Source: Kappaphycus alvarezii (lineage: Eukaryota; Rhodophyta; Florideophyceae; Gigartinales; Solieriaceae). From it: 64,000 nucleotides of DNA. The notes under the pieces were generated by a model that saw only the letters and a program-made list of their open reading frames with translations, was not told where the DNA came from and made no database searches. The position numbers and the translations under genes were made by a program. The number at the start of each line of letters is the position of its first letter. Position 1 is the stretch's first letter. Positions 43,501 to 54,027 of this stretch are shown here, one piece after another. The DNA lies in contig NADL03000603.1 in NCBI GenBank assembly GCA_002205965.3, positions 155,653-219,652 of the forward strand, given 5' to 3'.

Positions 43501-45370
43501 CGATCGGGATGACATACTGGAAACGTACTTGTACTTTGATGTTTTCCTCAATATACCTACAAGCCAGGCCTTAGTGATGTCTTACAACTCATCTCGCATT
43601 GCAAAATCGTCAGTTCCGTGCTTTCTCGACGAGTTGATCTGTATGAGAGGCCAGAAGTCCAAGCACGAATTACATTCTGCGATGAGGTTGTCGAAGAAAC
43701 AGGTATCCGTTCTGAAGCATTTGAATGCCTGCATTACTCCCCTTTCACAGAGAGTGATCCAGCGTTGGCGCTCTTTGGGCCTCTTCTCGCTATCTAACAT
43801 CATGGACAGGGGAAACAGAATGCTATGGACTCTTTTGCATGCTTTTTCGCCTGGTACCATCAGATTGACGATGATGCGAAGGGGAAGAAAGAGCGCACTT
43901 TGCTCATCTCTTCACGCAGCTTCTTTGTATTCTCATTCCCGTTTGATGTTGGCTATGCAAGGATTTGTGTTCGCCGCTATTGTTGTTGTCTACCGGCAGG
44001 TTCACAAGAAAAATGGCTCCTTAAGCGCCGCGGGAGTTCTTGAAAGGGTATCCAGCAGCATTACGATCGCAATGCTGGATATACTACCGAGATGGAAAGC
44101 CGAAAACAACAGTCTATCAGATGCACAGAAAATGTTTTGGGCGCTTTTTGTGACTTCGATTTCTTCCACTGCCCCATTTGATCAAGATTTGGAACAAGCT
44201 CATTCTAAATTTCGCGAGGTGTTGCAGGGTGTGGGTTCGGTCGAATTTGCTTGTGAAGATCTTGCACCAGCAAAACATCTATTCGACTCCATCCAGTCTC
44301 GTCTTTCCTCACCAGCTCGTGGCATGAAAATTGGGAAGGGCACAAAGAAGCCAGATGAAGCAACATCCCCTCCAAAAAGAAAATGCGAGTCGAAAGTCAT
44401 GACGTATCTGACGTAATTGTTGAGGGGAAATCTCAAGAGGCTGCTGACGAAATCACCGAAACGATCTCCGAATACATACCAAAGGGGAGTAGTCCCAACG
44501 TCATTGTTGCTCCGATCCCCCAAAACACCGTGGATACCAATCCAAAGCTCGAGGTGGTGGAACCTATTTTGAAAGTAAGGGAGAAACGCGCCTCGGTCGC
44601 AAAGGTGGTACATCTTACGTCAAAGAAGTTATGGGGAGGGAAAAGATTCTTCAAATATCTGATGATAGCGTTGGAAGCACGGACGAGAAGTGTCTTGATG
44701 TTCGGAACGTGGAGAAAGTGAAGATGCATATGCCAGCACGTGAGGAAGCTGATGAAGAGGTTGCGGACCGAACCGAAGACGATGCTGCAATTATGATTCT
44801 GCCTTCAAGCGCCCGCAGGCACCGAGAAAATACTCATTTAAGTGTTAGAAAGACTCGGAGTAGCGAAAGGCTGCGCTCTAAAAGGGACTTCTGCGATTCC
44901 CATCGCAGTAATGAGGTCAAGACGCAGCGCGAACAGGTCCCCTCGCAAAAGGCCAAACGAAAGAACTTCCCGGGAAAACGGGCATCTGAGCCTACCCCTC
45001 AACCGTCGAGTTCATGTGGACGTATTGATCCAGAAGTTCGACGCAAAATTGCGTGCGCCTCAAACTGTCTCGAGCTGGCTGATAAATACCTACAACAAAT
45101 CGAAATCGTTCAGGTATCGCAGCATGAAGAGAGAATTCTCGAAATCGAGCCGGAACCTCTCCACAATGGAGCGAAGTGGATTGGCTTCTTCAAGTCCTAT
45201 GATAACTGCCACGGACATACTGTCTCCGAAGTACTTGAAGAGATTTTCCTTAAGAACTATAACATAGAGTATGCCATAACAATGAACGAGACTGCCGTTA
45301 TGTCTCCTGAGAAGTCATTTGGAAATGGAAAGCTTAAATTATACTCTCAGACGATCGTTGTCTCGCCAGA
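40532..45370 (+). repeat. Subtelomeric unit B
   Basis: A nearly identical tandem copy of unit A with only scattered single-base differences and short indels, including the whole leader. It ends within ORF2 where it meets a Copia remnant (GCCAGAGTT then AAGCAG at 45,371; unit A continues CGATGG). The high identity implies recent duplication or gene conversion. Confidence 0.85.
43127..44416 (+). CDS. ParB/sulfiredoxin-like ORF1 (intact copy, 429 aa)
   Basis: The ATG at 43,127 follows a C/T-rich leader (CCGTCTCTTCTTCTCCCTCT...). Residues ~104-170 hold ESDLKEFIFIDGRHRHRSIV, then a helical stretch with NIPTSQALVMSYNSSRIAKS. 'IDGRHR' matches the DGxHR signature of ParB N-terminal/sulfiredoxin-fold proteins, where it binds nucleotide (CTP in ParB, ATP in Srx). 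The ~60 residues before it and the long helical C-terminus are not recognised. The tail is basic (PPKRKCESK). No transposase or RT motif is visible. A eukaryotic ParB-fold protein carried by a telomere-linked repeat is unexpected. Roles in DNA binding, end maintenance or selfish spread are all open. Domain call from one motif plus context. Confidence 0.6.
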   Translation: MAQMFRACFSIKQLNIISDAMSEKALRPVDNATVEVIAEDMKSFGFDQAKRGTFIMGIKTSHRAHFNDVAPGSMKGMVWNLSARELEALPSIDLCTSQADAESDLKEFIFIDGRHRHRSIVQAFSDRDDILETYLYFDVFLNIPTSQALVMSYNSSRIAKSSVPCFLDELICMRGQKSKHELHSAMRLSKKQVSVLKHLNACITPLSQRVIQRWRSLGLFSLSNIMDRGNRMLWTLLHAFSPGTIRLTMMRRGRKSALCSSLHAASLYSHSRLMLAMQGFVFAAIVVVYRQVHKKNGSLSAAGVLERVSSSITIAMLDILPRWKAENNSLSDAQKMFWALFVTSISSTAPFDQDLEQAHSKFREVLQGVGSVEFACEDLAPAKHLFDSIQSRLSSPARGMKIGKGTKKPDEATSPPKRKCESKVMTYLT

Positions 45371-45392
45371 GTTAAGCAGTCTGTCAGTCTGA
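44383..45392 (+). pseudogene. Unit ORF2, unit B copy (frameshifted, truncated)
   Basis: The ATG at 44,383 overlaps the ORF1 stop by 34 bases. One A is missing near 44,625 (TCAAAGAAG versus TCAAAAGAAG in unit A), so the frame breaks at 44,721 and the rest is open from 44,631 to 45,392. From 45,371 the reading is foreign (Copia flank), replacing the C-terminal ~35 residues seen in unit A. Confidence 0.6.
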
Positions 45393-48300
45393 GTGATTTC
45401 TGCAGTCCTTTCTTGACATCATTTACACCTGATTCGGACCCTGGGATGACAACAATGTCGTCAATCTACTCCAGGACAATTACTTTTGTGCCGTTTTCAT
45501 TCTTAATGTATCCACTTTCCGCATGTTAGAGCGACTGGAAACCCAGTTTAGTCAGTGTGTCTCGCAATAAACGGTACCATACTCTGCCAGCGTGCTTAAG
45601 ACCACATGTAACCTTGATAAGTCGACAAACGTGGTCTGGTTTTTGTGGGAACCCTTTGGGCTGGTTCATTGAAGTTTTCTCCTCAAGTGTACTATATAAT
45701 AATGCACTTTTCACATCAAAATGATGTACGATTGCTCCTTCGAGGGCAGTTGTGCCGAGAACAAATCGGATGGGAGTGGCATCAACGACCACAGAAAATA
45801 TTTTGTGGTAGTGAAACCTAGTTCGTCTGCATCCTAAGGCCATAGGTTGAGCTATATACTTGTCAATGGTGTTATTCAAGTTTCTCTTGATTTCTAGCGC
45901 TAGTTTGCAAGGTAGTATGATTTCTCCCGCCCTGGGACTAACTACCAAGTTCTACGATTCTCGATTTCAATCAGATCCTTTTGAGTGGATTTATTACATT
46001 CTTCCCTTTAAGGAGAAGCTAGGGCTTCTTTAAGTGTTGGTTCGTCGGAATTGGCTGAGTTCGCTGATGTGATGACATTAGCAGAGGATTGGTTTCTATT
46101 GGTCTGGTTTCTAATTCTAGCGCGTCTTCTTACGGGGGCAGGTTTGTAGGTTAGCAGGTCTTGTACCTGATCAGATATCAGTTAATTTGTCTGCTGGGAG
46201 CTTTCTTCATTTTCTGAGTCATCATCGTCGTCCCCAGAATTGATTTCTTCGATGTCCATAGTTTCTGAGGTATTTTAATTATCTGGTGAATTTTGCGAAT
46301 CTGCTTCGAGCAGCGATATTGTGATTGGTATTGGTAAATGCGGGTTACCCGAGGAAAATTCTTTCATCATATTTTACGCATCTTGTGCGGACTATTTTCT
46401 TATTATTTGGATTGCAACGCGTAGCACGGCTCTATTTCCAGATCTCATTAATATCATAGGCCAGGCTTTACGGTCTAGCTTTTACTTTGGCAGATGGAGT
46501 GTGGACAAACGCACAACATCCAAATATTTTAACTCCACGTATTTTTGGAGATTTTTCATGTAAGATTTCATAGGGTGGTTTTTGCTTCAATGTACTGTGC
46601 GAACATGTGTTTTATATGAACAAAACATGAAGCAGAGCTTCTCTCCAGAATTATTTGCTGAGTCTAGCCTGCCTTAGCATAGGTATGATTTTTACATTAA
46701 TGTGCGATTCAAGAGTTCCACAATTCCATTGGATTCTGGGTTATAAGGTGCTTTGGTTTCATTAATTATGCATTCTTGGTTCAGTAAGGCTTTTTTTTAG
46801 CGTTTAAGGACTCTGAGCCGTTGTCAGAATGGAATTGGGCTATGTACTTCTTATATTGTCGTTTGAACATTTTGAGGAATACGTTGAGCATGTCACTCGT
46901 TTCGTTCTCTCGACGTAGTAAGTATACTCAAAAGTAACGGCTAGCACCATCCAAAAAATGTAGGAAGTATTTTGACTTCGTCCAGCTTTATCTTTGAATG
47001 GGCCTACAAATATCAGAGAATATCACATATCCCATTGAATCAATTGTTGCAGTGAGCCTTAGTTTGTGCGTACCTCTGACCTGCTTTTCTTCAACTCAGA
47101 TGTTGCAGCCAGTTCTCTCGAGCTTTACATCGTTTTCGTTACCGCATTCCTGTTTCCTTTTGATAGCTTGCTAGGTGGCATATGTTTAACGATACTCATT
47201 TTTGATGCCATGTGTTGAATATTTATTTCGAATCCTGAAAATATTCTTTTCCGTCCGATTATGCGATGTGCGTGTTATTTGATTCATCATTCAATTGCAT
47301 GTGATTAGCCCTGACTCGTGGTTTATGGTTACTAATCTCCGCTTCTATCCAGTACAGGCCGTCGTTTCCATTTTCAGAAGTACCTATTGATCCATCGTGT
47401 TTGCTTTTGTAAAAAGAGCATTTCCCGTTACCCATGTGGACTTGGATACATCGATCATCCATGCTGGGTACTGATAGCAAGTTAATGCCTTTTTGAGGCA
47501 CAATGAGTAAGTTAGCTAGGCGTACCCATATTTCATAACCATTCTTATCGCATTTGAACTTTAGGTCAATTTTGCCTGCTTGTGTGCTTTATACTGTGCT
47601 TGAGTCTTCAAGTGCAATTTCTTGGTTTCGTGTATTCAATAATTTGGAAAATATTTTTTTGTCGAAGCACATCTGGTTGGCTGCCCCACTGTAAACGATG
47701 AGTTTTCATTGAGTCGATAACATTACTGTTCTTGTTGATGCAAGGATAGCCTTTCTTGGCTGTTCTTTTGCATGGGCTAGTAGCAGCTTCCTTTTCGCAC
47801 CTCTGGAAATATTTCTTCCTCAGTCATATTTGGGCTTTCCTTTGTAGTTTCTTGACGCAGGGTTCAAGAAACATTCGCTTGCTTTATGTCCTTTCTTGCT
47901 GCAGTAATGATAAGTTAGCATTTTGCCTTTTGAGAACACTGCCAGGCCATCCGACTTGTCAGAGTTGGATACCTGGGGCTTTTCTTTGTATTCTTCGATG
48001 AGCCTCGTTCTCACTGCACCCCATGCAGTTTTGTCCTCATGCATGGTTTAAATGGCTGCAACTGTTGACTCGTAGTCTGCGCGTTCTTTGATTCATTACA
48101 GTAAAATCGATACTTGCATCAGTTCACTTAGTTTTATTCCAGCGTTATTAAACTTGGTGAAGCAAGTATCAAGGTCTCCAATGGGCTTTGAAATGTTTCT
48201 ATCGGAGATTAGTACTATTCTAAACACTTTGGTAAATGTACTTAGCATGTTGCTGGTTATTTTTCCTGCATAACAAGTCGACAGTCTTTTCCACATTTCA

Positions 48301-48556
48301 TGTGGGTCTTTAGAATATTTTTGCACGACATTGAGAGGTTTGGCTCCGAGCGCTATTTTGAGTATGGCGAGTGCTTCGGCCTTGCCTTTGTTGTACGATG
48401 CCAGCGAGGCTGCATAATTGTAATCTCCTTCACTCGGTCCCTCTTCGATTCAATCTGCGGTACCAGTAAAATTCTTGGATATAAGGATTGCTTCAAATCG
48501 TAGCTTCTGTAGGTGAAAAATTTCTGAGACCTTTTCGCTAAACTTCGGTACAGATA
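45383..48556 (-). pseudogene. Copia LTR retrotransposon remnant, copy P
   Basis: On minus, 5' to 3': Gag (48,556-48,096; DPHEMWKRLSTCYAGKITSN), knuckle ORF (48,044-47,820) reading YHYCSKKGHKASEC with the first Cys of CCHC replaced by Tyr, and a GINLLSVPSM pre-integrase piece (47,501-47,259). Integrase is eroded. Reverse transcriptase is at 45,948-45,526 (FDVKSALLYSTLEEK... VTCGLKHAGRVWYRLLRDTL), followed by VLE-stop-IDDIVV where the polymerase motif YxDD is expected. The order Gag-PR/INT-RT is Copia. It is cut at 48,557 by telomeric repeats and at 45,383 by the junction to unit B. Duplicate of 59,377-62,550. Confidence 0.75.
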
Positions 48557-48579
48557 GTTTAGGGGATTTAGGGGATTAG
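48557..48579 (+). repeat. Interstitial telomeric tract 3 (short)
   Basis: TTTAGGGGATTTAGGGGATTAG joins the broken start of the Copia gag gene (ACAGATAG) to unit copy C. Confidence 0.8.
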
Positions 48580-48790
48580 TTACCGGCCTGGTGGGGATTT
48601 GGGTGGCCGAGGGGATTTGTTGCACATGTTATTTATATGTTGCGATAAGGCTTGTATGGTCCTTGGAAGTATTCAGGAGTGCTTCATTGTCTTTCTAACA
48701 ACAGTTGAAGGCATAGAAGTAAAAATATTTTGGGTTATGACAATTTTTCGAAAATGTCGATTTTGCCTATTTTTGGTGCGGTTGTACCGT
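48580..48790 (+). repeat. Subtelomeric unit copy C (first ~212 bp)
   Basis: It starts TTACCGGCCTGGTGGGG and is identical over its length to the start of units A, B and D except for single-base changes. At GTTGTACCGTT it switches to AGGGGATTTAGG, a telomere-capped break. Confidence 0.85.
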
Positions 48791-48933
48791 TAGGGGATTT
48801 AGGGATTTAGGGGTTTTTAGGGGATTTAGGGGTTTTAGGGGTTTTTAGGGTTATTTTTAGGGGTTTTAGGGTTTTTTAGGGTTTTTAGGGGATTTAGGGG
48901 ATTAGGGTTTTTTTAGGGTTTTAGGGTTTTTAG
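48791..48933 (+). repeat. Interstitial telomeric tract 4
   Basis: About 140 bases of mixed TTTAGGGG/TTTTTAGGG repeats between copies C and D. Confidence 0.9.
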
Positions 48934-49613
48934 TTACCGGCCTGGTGGGGATTTGGGTGGCCGAGGGGATTTGTTGCACATGTTATTTATATGTTGCGAT
49001 AAGGCTTGTATGGTACTTGGAAGTATTCAGGAGTGCTTCATTGTCTTCCTAACAACAGTTGAAGGCATAGAAGTAAAAATATTTTGGGTTATGACAATTT
49101 TTCGAAAATGTCGATTTTGCCTATTTTTGATGCGGTTGTACCGTTTTTTCTAGGAAATGGATTACAGACCTATATTAACCCGTTATTATTTAAGAAATGG
49201 ATGGAGTAGGCAGTGTATCACAACAATTTTATGAAAAAGTGTGCAAAGATAGCGTCATGCAGACTCGTGGTGTTGCCATGTTTTAAGGCGGTTTTGACGG
49301 TAAACTCGATTTTGTGGAGTGTTTGTTCAACTAAAGCATGAATCTTGTGCTGAGGTGGTCCCTTGATAGTGGTATTCAGCGTCTATATTATATTTGTGTG
49401 CTGCGATCATGGCCTATGCAGTGATATGGGTCGGGGCTACCTGATTTTCCCTACTATATCCATTTTTTGGGATTGCAGTGAAAATCGATGAAATGAACAG
49501 TTGATATTAGTAAGGTTTATGTTGGATACGCTGCAAGTCAAACTCTGCATAAAAGTGGCCAATGCAAAAAAACTTGCTCTTTAAGCGGAATTGATGACGG
49601 CTCTGTTTGCGAA
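48934..49613 (+). repeat. Subtelomeric unit copy D (first 680 bp)
   Basis: It matches 35,441-36,120 of unit A and stops at GTTTGCGAA, where an LTR-element pol gene begins on minus. No telomeric repeats lie at this junction, unlike copies A, C, C' and E. Confidence 0.85.
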
Positions 49614-49615
49614 TT

Positions 49616-50500
49616 TCAAACACCTTGTTTTGTTTGCTTCCCAAAGAAGTACACCGGAGTTCCTCTCGTCAAAATATTTGACGGAACAGTGTTAGGCGAT
49701 CGAGATTCCAACACCTTTGAGAGCGTGCGGCGTGCAACTTGCTCATAATGTGCGTCAATTAACTCGGAGTCCACTGGCATCTGTTTCCTACCAAGAATAG
49801 ATGGTATGTATCCTCTTGCAAGTTCAAAGGCACTGACAGGATTATTTACACGTAGAAGATTCGTTGCAAGTACGGCTCTTGAGGCGATTTCCTGAACCGT
49901 GAACGAAGTACCACGTGTGTTTCGTTTGTGCATTGCATCCTTGAGAATTCGCAGTGACATCTGACGTAGGGTGAAATTTGCACTTTCAACTGAACCGATT
50001 TTGCTATGTCTCCTCGCAGGACGAGGCTTCGGTTTGGTGCCATTTTTTTGCAACGTCTTGCAAAAATCATCATTGTCGAATTCCTGATCAAACGATATTG
50101 ATTCAGGGGCTCCATTCACTGCGATCCAGTTAGTTTCAAAGATTCTTCCAGCTTCTTCCATATCTCTGGTAGACACGACAACCACATTGCAGAAGCGTGA
50201 AGCCAGGTCTTTCATATGGAGTATTGGGTACTTCTTCAATTCAACCACGTACATGAAATCGATTTGCACGTCCTCGTTAAATGTTCGAATTGGCCTTTTC
50301 AAGGATATCTTGCTCGCATTAAGGGACATCCAGTCGTCTTGCAGCTGGAGCACTTTTCCACAACAGCTTCGAGGGCTTGCTCTAAGAGTGGAGAAAGAAC
50401 TCCGCCCCGTTTGCAGAGATCCCTCATGTCCTCTAGAGGCAAATGCGAGTACAGGTGAAGTTTTGAAGCGAACTCTTTCGCAGATCTTCCAATGAACCAC
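49616..50500 (-). pseudogene. LTR element integrase domain
   Basis: The frame holds all three catalytic residues: VQIDFMYV, SISFDQEFDN and KIGSVESAN, the last two 34 positions apart. The fold is that of a retroviral-type integrase core. It is in a different frame from the protease/finger ORF upstream. The HHCC finger (LHLYSHLPLEDMRD...CSSCKTTG) lies in that ORF, consistent with a frameshift inside integrase. It ends abruptly 2-3 bases from unit copy D, so RT and RNase H are missing. Confidence 0.65.
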
Positions 50501-51021
50501 GATTTTTTGCTACCTTCGTCTGCCGAGTCTCCATTGGTTCCAAGCAAAGCCCGCTGGGTTGCAAGGTAGCTTTGGAACTTGGATATTTGGCTCATAACAA
50601 CATGAAGATGAGTTCGAGTTTCTCTACCTTCAGTAACATAGATCGGAAGCACGATTTTGCTATCCGATCCTTCCATTACACCTGGAGGTATATTAAGAAC
50701 ACGAGGTGTATGCGAATTGAGCACATCCGATTTGCTCAATACACAATTTCCAAGTAGAAGAGGACCATTGCCTTTCGTGATATAGAACGGAATAACGATT
50801 TTATTCCCTTTCAAATCTTCAAGAGGTAGTCTCCATATGCCGAATGTGAGCTCTGCATCACTGCAGTTCTGTCCATAACCATGGTAGAATGGCTCACAAT
50901 CTAAGGACTCCAACTTGAATTCGATGCCCATCGCTAAAGACAGCGCTACTGCTGACTTAATTCCTCCGACGGATCGGGGGCAACCCTCGTCCAAGATAGG
51001 ATTCGGGTCGCTGGGTATCAA
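50299..51021 (-). pseudogene. LTR element protease and integrase zinc finger
   Basis: It opens MIPSDPNPILDEGCPRSVGG, an aspartic-protease-like start with DEG where D-T/S-G is usual, then GPLLLGNCVLSKSD as the second strand/helix. The C-terminal part is an HHCC finger, H-x3-H...C-x2-C (HLYSH ... CSSC). Order PR then INT is Copia-like. The frame is offset from Gag by one base near 51,040, where a programmed frameshift could lie, or it may be decay. Confidence 0.6.
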
Positions 51022-51044
51022 ATCAGACTTGGTAGGGATTCCAC

Positions 51045-52370
51045 TTACCAGGCTCCTTTGCCCTTGGAATGCTTGGAGCCCGGACGAAAATACCCATTGA
51101 AGTTTTCAGGTATTCTGTTTCTTTCTGAATCTTCGTCATGGCGATCTTTTGCTTCTCGAATCTTCAAAGTGGCATAGCTCTGACGCTGGCACTTCAAATC
51201 ACCTCGAGCGTGGTCCTTCCTTCCGCAGTCCATGCAGGCTTCTCCGACGAGTTCCGGCAGCATTGTTGACTTCTTCCTCTTGCCATCCCGATCGGATTTG
51301 TAATTGTCACCGTCGTTGCCGAAAGTCTTCCGCTTTTTTCCGTTGAAAGCGCGATGATTTGACTGGTTTCTGATCCTTGACTCTCGTTGACCATTCTCTT
51401 GACTTCCAAAGAAACTTCTAACTCTATGGTCAACTGCAGACTCAATTTGAGCCTTTATTACCTATGCTTCAGTTCTGTTGGTAGTTTGAGCAAAAGAGCG
51501 GAGTACATCCACCGCGTCATTCAGACTTAGGGTGCAACGACGACCAGAGGAAGCAATAGATTTGGCTATATCTCGAGTACCATCTAGTTTCTTAATATTA
51601 TCGAAGATGGGCTTGGCATCTCGACACATATCATTGAACCGTCCCGTCACTTTCCTGATGGAGAGTTTGCCCGTACGGCTGGAACTCCCAGAGGCTCTTG
51701 CAATCGAAACAGCAAGCCTTCTAGTACTCAAAGATATCTTCTGTGCCTCATCCAAAGTCAACGTGAACTTTTTCTCAGCGCGTATCGTTCCCTTGCTTCG
51801 TTCCTCCGCCATTCCAATAAGTCTGAGCTTGGCATTGGTAAGGGACGCTTCTGAGAGAGAGGCGTTATTGAGCAGGGTTATTGCCAGTACTTCTCCGATT
51901 TGAGATTGACTGGTTGAGCCTGCTTTTATTAGGTGCTCTGCGGCGAGTCCGCGAAACCTAGACACATAACGGTTCAAGTCTTCATTGTTCTTGCGCTTGC
52001 AAGAAGTTACCTTATTGAAGGAATCAATGAGACGAGTTACCACGGAGATGGGAGGATCTTGGGCAATCAAGTCCATGATCTCTTGCACAGCTTTGACTTG
52101 ATCTTCCTGCTTGTAATCGATCTTTCCTTGCTCTTGGGCTTCATCTACAAGACTTTGCTGAGCTTGGCGAAGACCTCGATCGTACAGTTGACGTCCAAGT
52201 GTGTGGAATACCGTTTTGTAGAATTTGTCTTCTCCCTTCTCGGCTGCGGTTACGATTAAGTCGACCCAACTTGCAACTTTCTTTCTCCACGATAGGAGGT
52301 CTTGGTCCGGCTCGAATAGCGGAGGGTTCATCATGCCAAAACCTTTCTCGAAGTCCTTTCCTGGGCCCAT
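51045..52370 (-). CDS. LTR element Gag with one in-frame TAG
   Basis: The ATG at 52,370 (MGPGKDFEKGFGMMNPPLFE) opens 302 codons ending in TAG at 51,462. The same frame is then open to 51,045 and carries the nucleocapsid knuckle CMDCGRKDHARGDLKC (CX2CX4H, then six residues and C). So Gag is one 440-codon frame with a single stop, either a CAG-to-TAG mutation or stop readthrough. The N-terminal part is helical (VASWVDLIVTAAEKGEDKFY; KRKNNEDLNRYVSRFRGLAA), as in capsid domains. It packages element RNA in virus-like particles. Confidence 0.65.
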
Positions 52371-52559
52371 AACTGTGGTAAGCGCGGCGTAAGCGAAGGG
52401 GAGCGGGAAAGGAAGGCACAGTGAACGGGTACAAAGATCCCCCGGGATGCCGTTTCAGTCCCGTATTTGGCCGTTTAGTAGATAGGGTCACTAGAACGGT
52501 CGGTATTTCTCTCTGACCCCAAAACTCTGCCCCTCTCCTCACGCCCCGATCGGGCAGTG

Positions 52560-53040
52560 AGGGCTTCCTTATATAGCCGTTCGATAGCTATAGAATAGAA
52601 GATACATTAGACGATAGCCACTGTATTACCGGGAGCACAGTACAGTAGTACTGCCACCTGGCTGTTTAGGGGACAAATCAATGGATCTGCCAAGTCAGAC
52701 CTGTCGTGGCCTGTGATTGGCCGAGACCGTTCGTACAGTATACACTGTACAACAGATGGGTAACACTACAGTAGATGACTGGCCGGTAACAGTACAGTGC
52801 CGTGCGGTACTCGAGTCTAGCAAACGCGCAAAATCTGGAAAAATCATATTTATTGTACTGAACAGCACGGTGTCATAAATACAATATCTCAAAAACGTAC
52901 TGTAGGACTCATACCTTTGCACCACCAGTCGCAGACTGTCCCGCGATTCTAGGGAATAGCGGGACTCGATGTCGTTGCCCAGAAACATTGCATGTACACT
53001 ATAGTACATTGAGACCACCTCCTTTTATTAGTCAGGAAAA
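52560..53040. repeat. TACAGTAC/GTACTGTAC-rich intergenic stretch
   Basis: Several copies of ACAGTACAGTAGTACTG, CAGTATACACTGTACA and ACAGTACAGTGC occur within 300 bases, upstream of Gag. No LTR ends were recognised here for the Gag-bearing element. Confidence 0.5.
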
Positions 53041-53094
53041 AAACGTTTGTTTGTAGTCAGGGGTTTAAATATGTTCACCACACCTCCTGCGCTG

Positions 53095-53560
53095 TACGGC
53101 GCTCAAAGGACCCCTCGCCACGATCGCCAGAGGAACGTTCTCGTTAGGGACTTGACCAAAGCCGTTGTTGATCCTCGTGAGGGACTTCACCGTTCATGCC
53201 CAAACCTTTAATCCCCTCACCTCGCTCAATGCCGCTGCCTCCGCGAAGCATAGGAGATACGATTCTTTTATTGCAACCTCCGTGAGAAGTAGGCTCGTGC
53301 CTATTCCTACATCTACTCTCGGAGGGTGGCACCCGGACGCTTATTGGGTGCTAACTGACGTCGCGCGGAACGTGGCCGTTAGGGCGATGGAGGCATATGG
53401 TAAGGTCCGTGCGGTACTTACTTAGAGACACGCTGCCGCGGCCGTAATGTCCAACGCAGCCTGTCTGCTGGGGGCCTCGAGCCGGCTTTTTAGGGTAATT
53501 TCAGAGGTATTACTGGGCACCCTGTAGGATATTCCGGGGCACAACCGACCATATTTTTCA
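53095..53560 (+). pseudogene. Non-LTR retrotransposon C-terminal fragment
   Basis: Plus frames read RHDRQRNVLVRDLTKAVVDP, then SAKHRRYDSFIATSVRSRLV, PIPTSTLGGWHPDAYWVLTD, and RHAAAAVMSNAACLLGAS. This is the same C-terminal region as the LINE at 4.6-5.8 kb (YQSFIATSTRGWLVPVPIST then LGGWHPDA). The central RPD endonuclease block is missing or scrambled. A TAG after VRAVLT interrupts it. Confidence 0.6.
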
Positions 53561-53639
53561 AATTTTAAATCACCCCACATTTTCCCCCGTTCATGGCCGG
53601 ACATACGGGCGATGGGAAGCCGCGGCGGCACTGATTATT

Positions 53640-54027
53640 ATCTACTGTACCCTATGAACAATTGACTTCAGGAAAATTCAGTAAACCCAGTCAAGAAAAT
53701 TAACCCCCATATCATATCTTTGATCCTCCTAATACAGTACAGTACCAGTTTTTATTTTCTTGCAAGACAGGTGTGACGGCAAAAAACAAGTACGACCAAG
53801 CTGCAGAAATGAAAGGGAGATCAAACCATCAAACCCCACCTTGTCTCCCAAATGCACGGTACAGAGCTACAGTGCAGGAGGTATGTACAACATCACCAAT
53901 ACGGTAATCACTTGCAAGATTACCCCGACACCATAGGACTTGAAGGCGGCTTGAAGGCGGCTTTCAGTAAGGAGTCGAAATAAATACTCATCACACGAAT
54001 TTTCAACTTCCGCAATGATCCAGGGTA
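53640..54027. other. 3' flank of the membrane protein gene
   Basis: No ORF. It contains TACAGTACAGTACC at ~53,735, ACAGAGCTACAGTGC near 53,868, and a short direct repeat GGCGGCTTGAAGGCGGCTTTCAGTAAGGAG near 53,944, also seen at 58,468 (AAGGCGGCTTTTAGTCAGGAG). 3' end signals are not resolved. Confidence 0.35.

Noticed and set aside
44370-44420. Programmed -1 slippage site at CCAAAAAGAAAATG joining ORF1 to ORF2
   Set aside because: No X XXY YYZ heptamer in the ORF1 frame; reinitiation at the overlapping ATG or sequencing indels explain the overlap as well.
49616-52370. Gypsy-type assignment for the Gag-bearing element
   Set aside because: Integrase follows protease directly without RT between, the Copia-like order; Gypsy would have RT there. 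RT itself is missing, so the class stays provisional.
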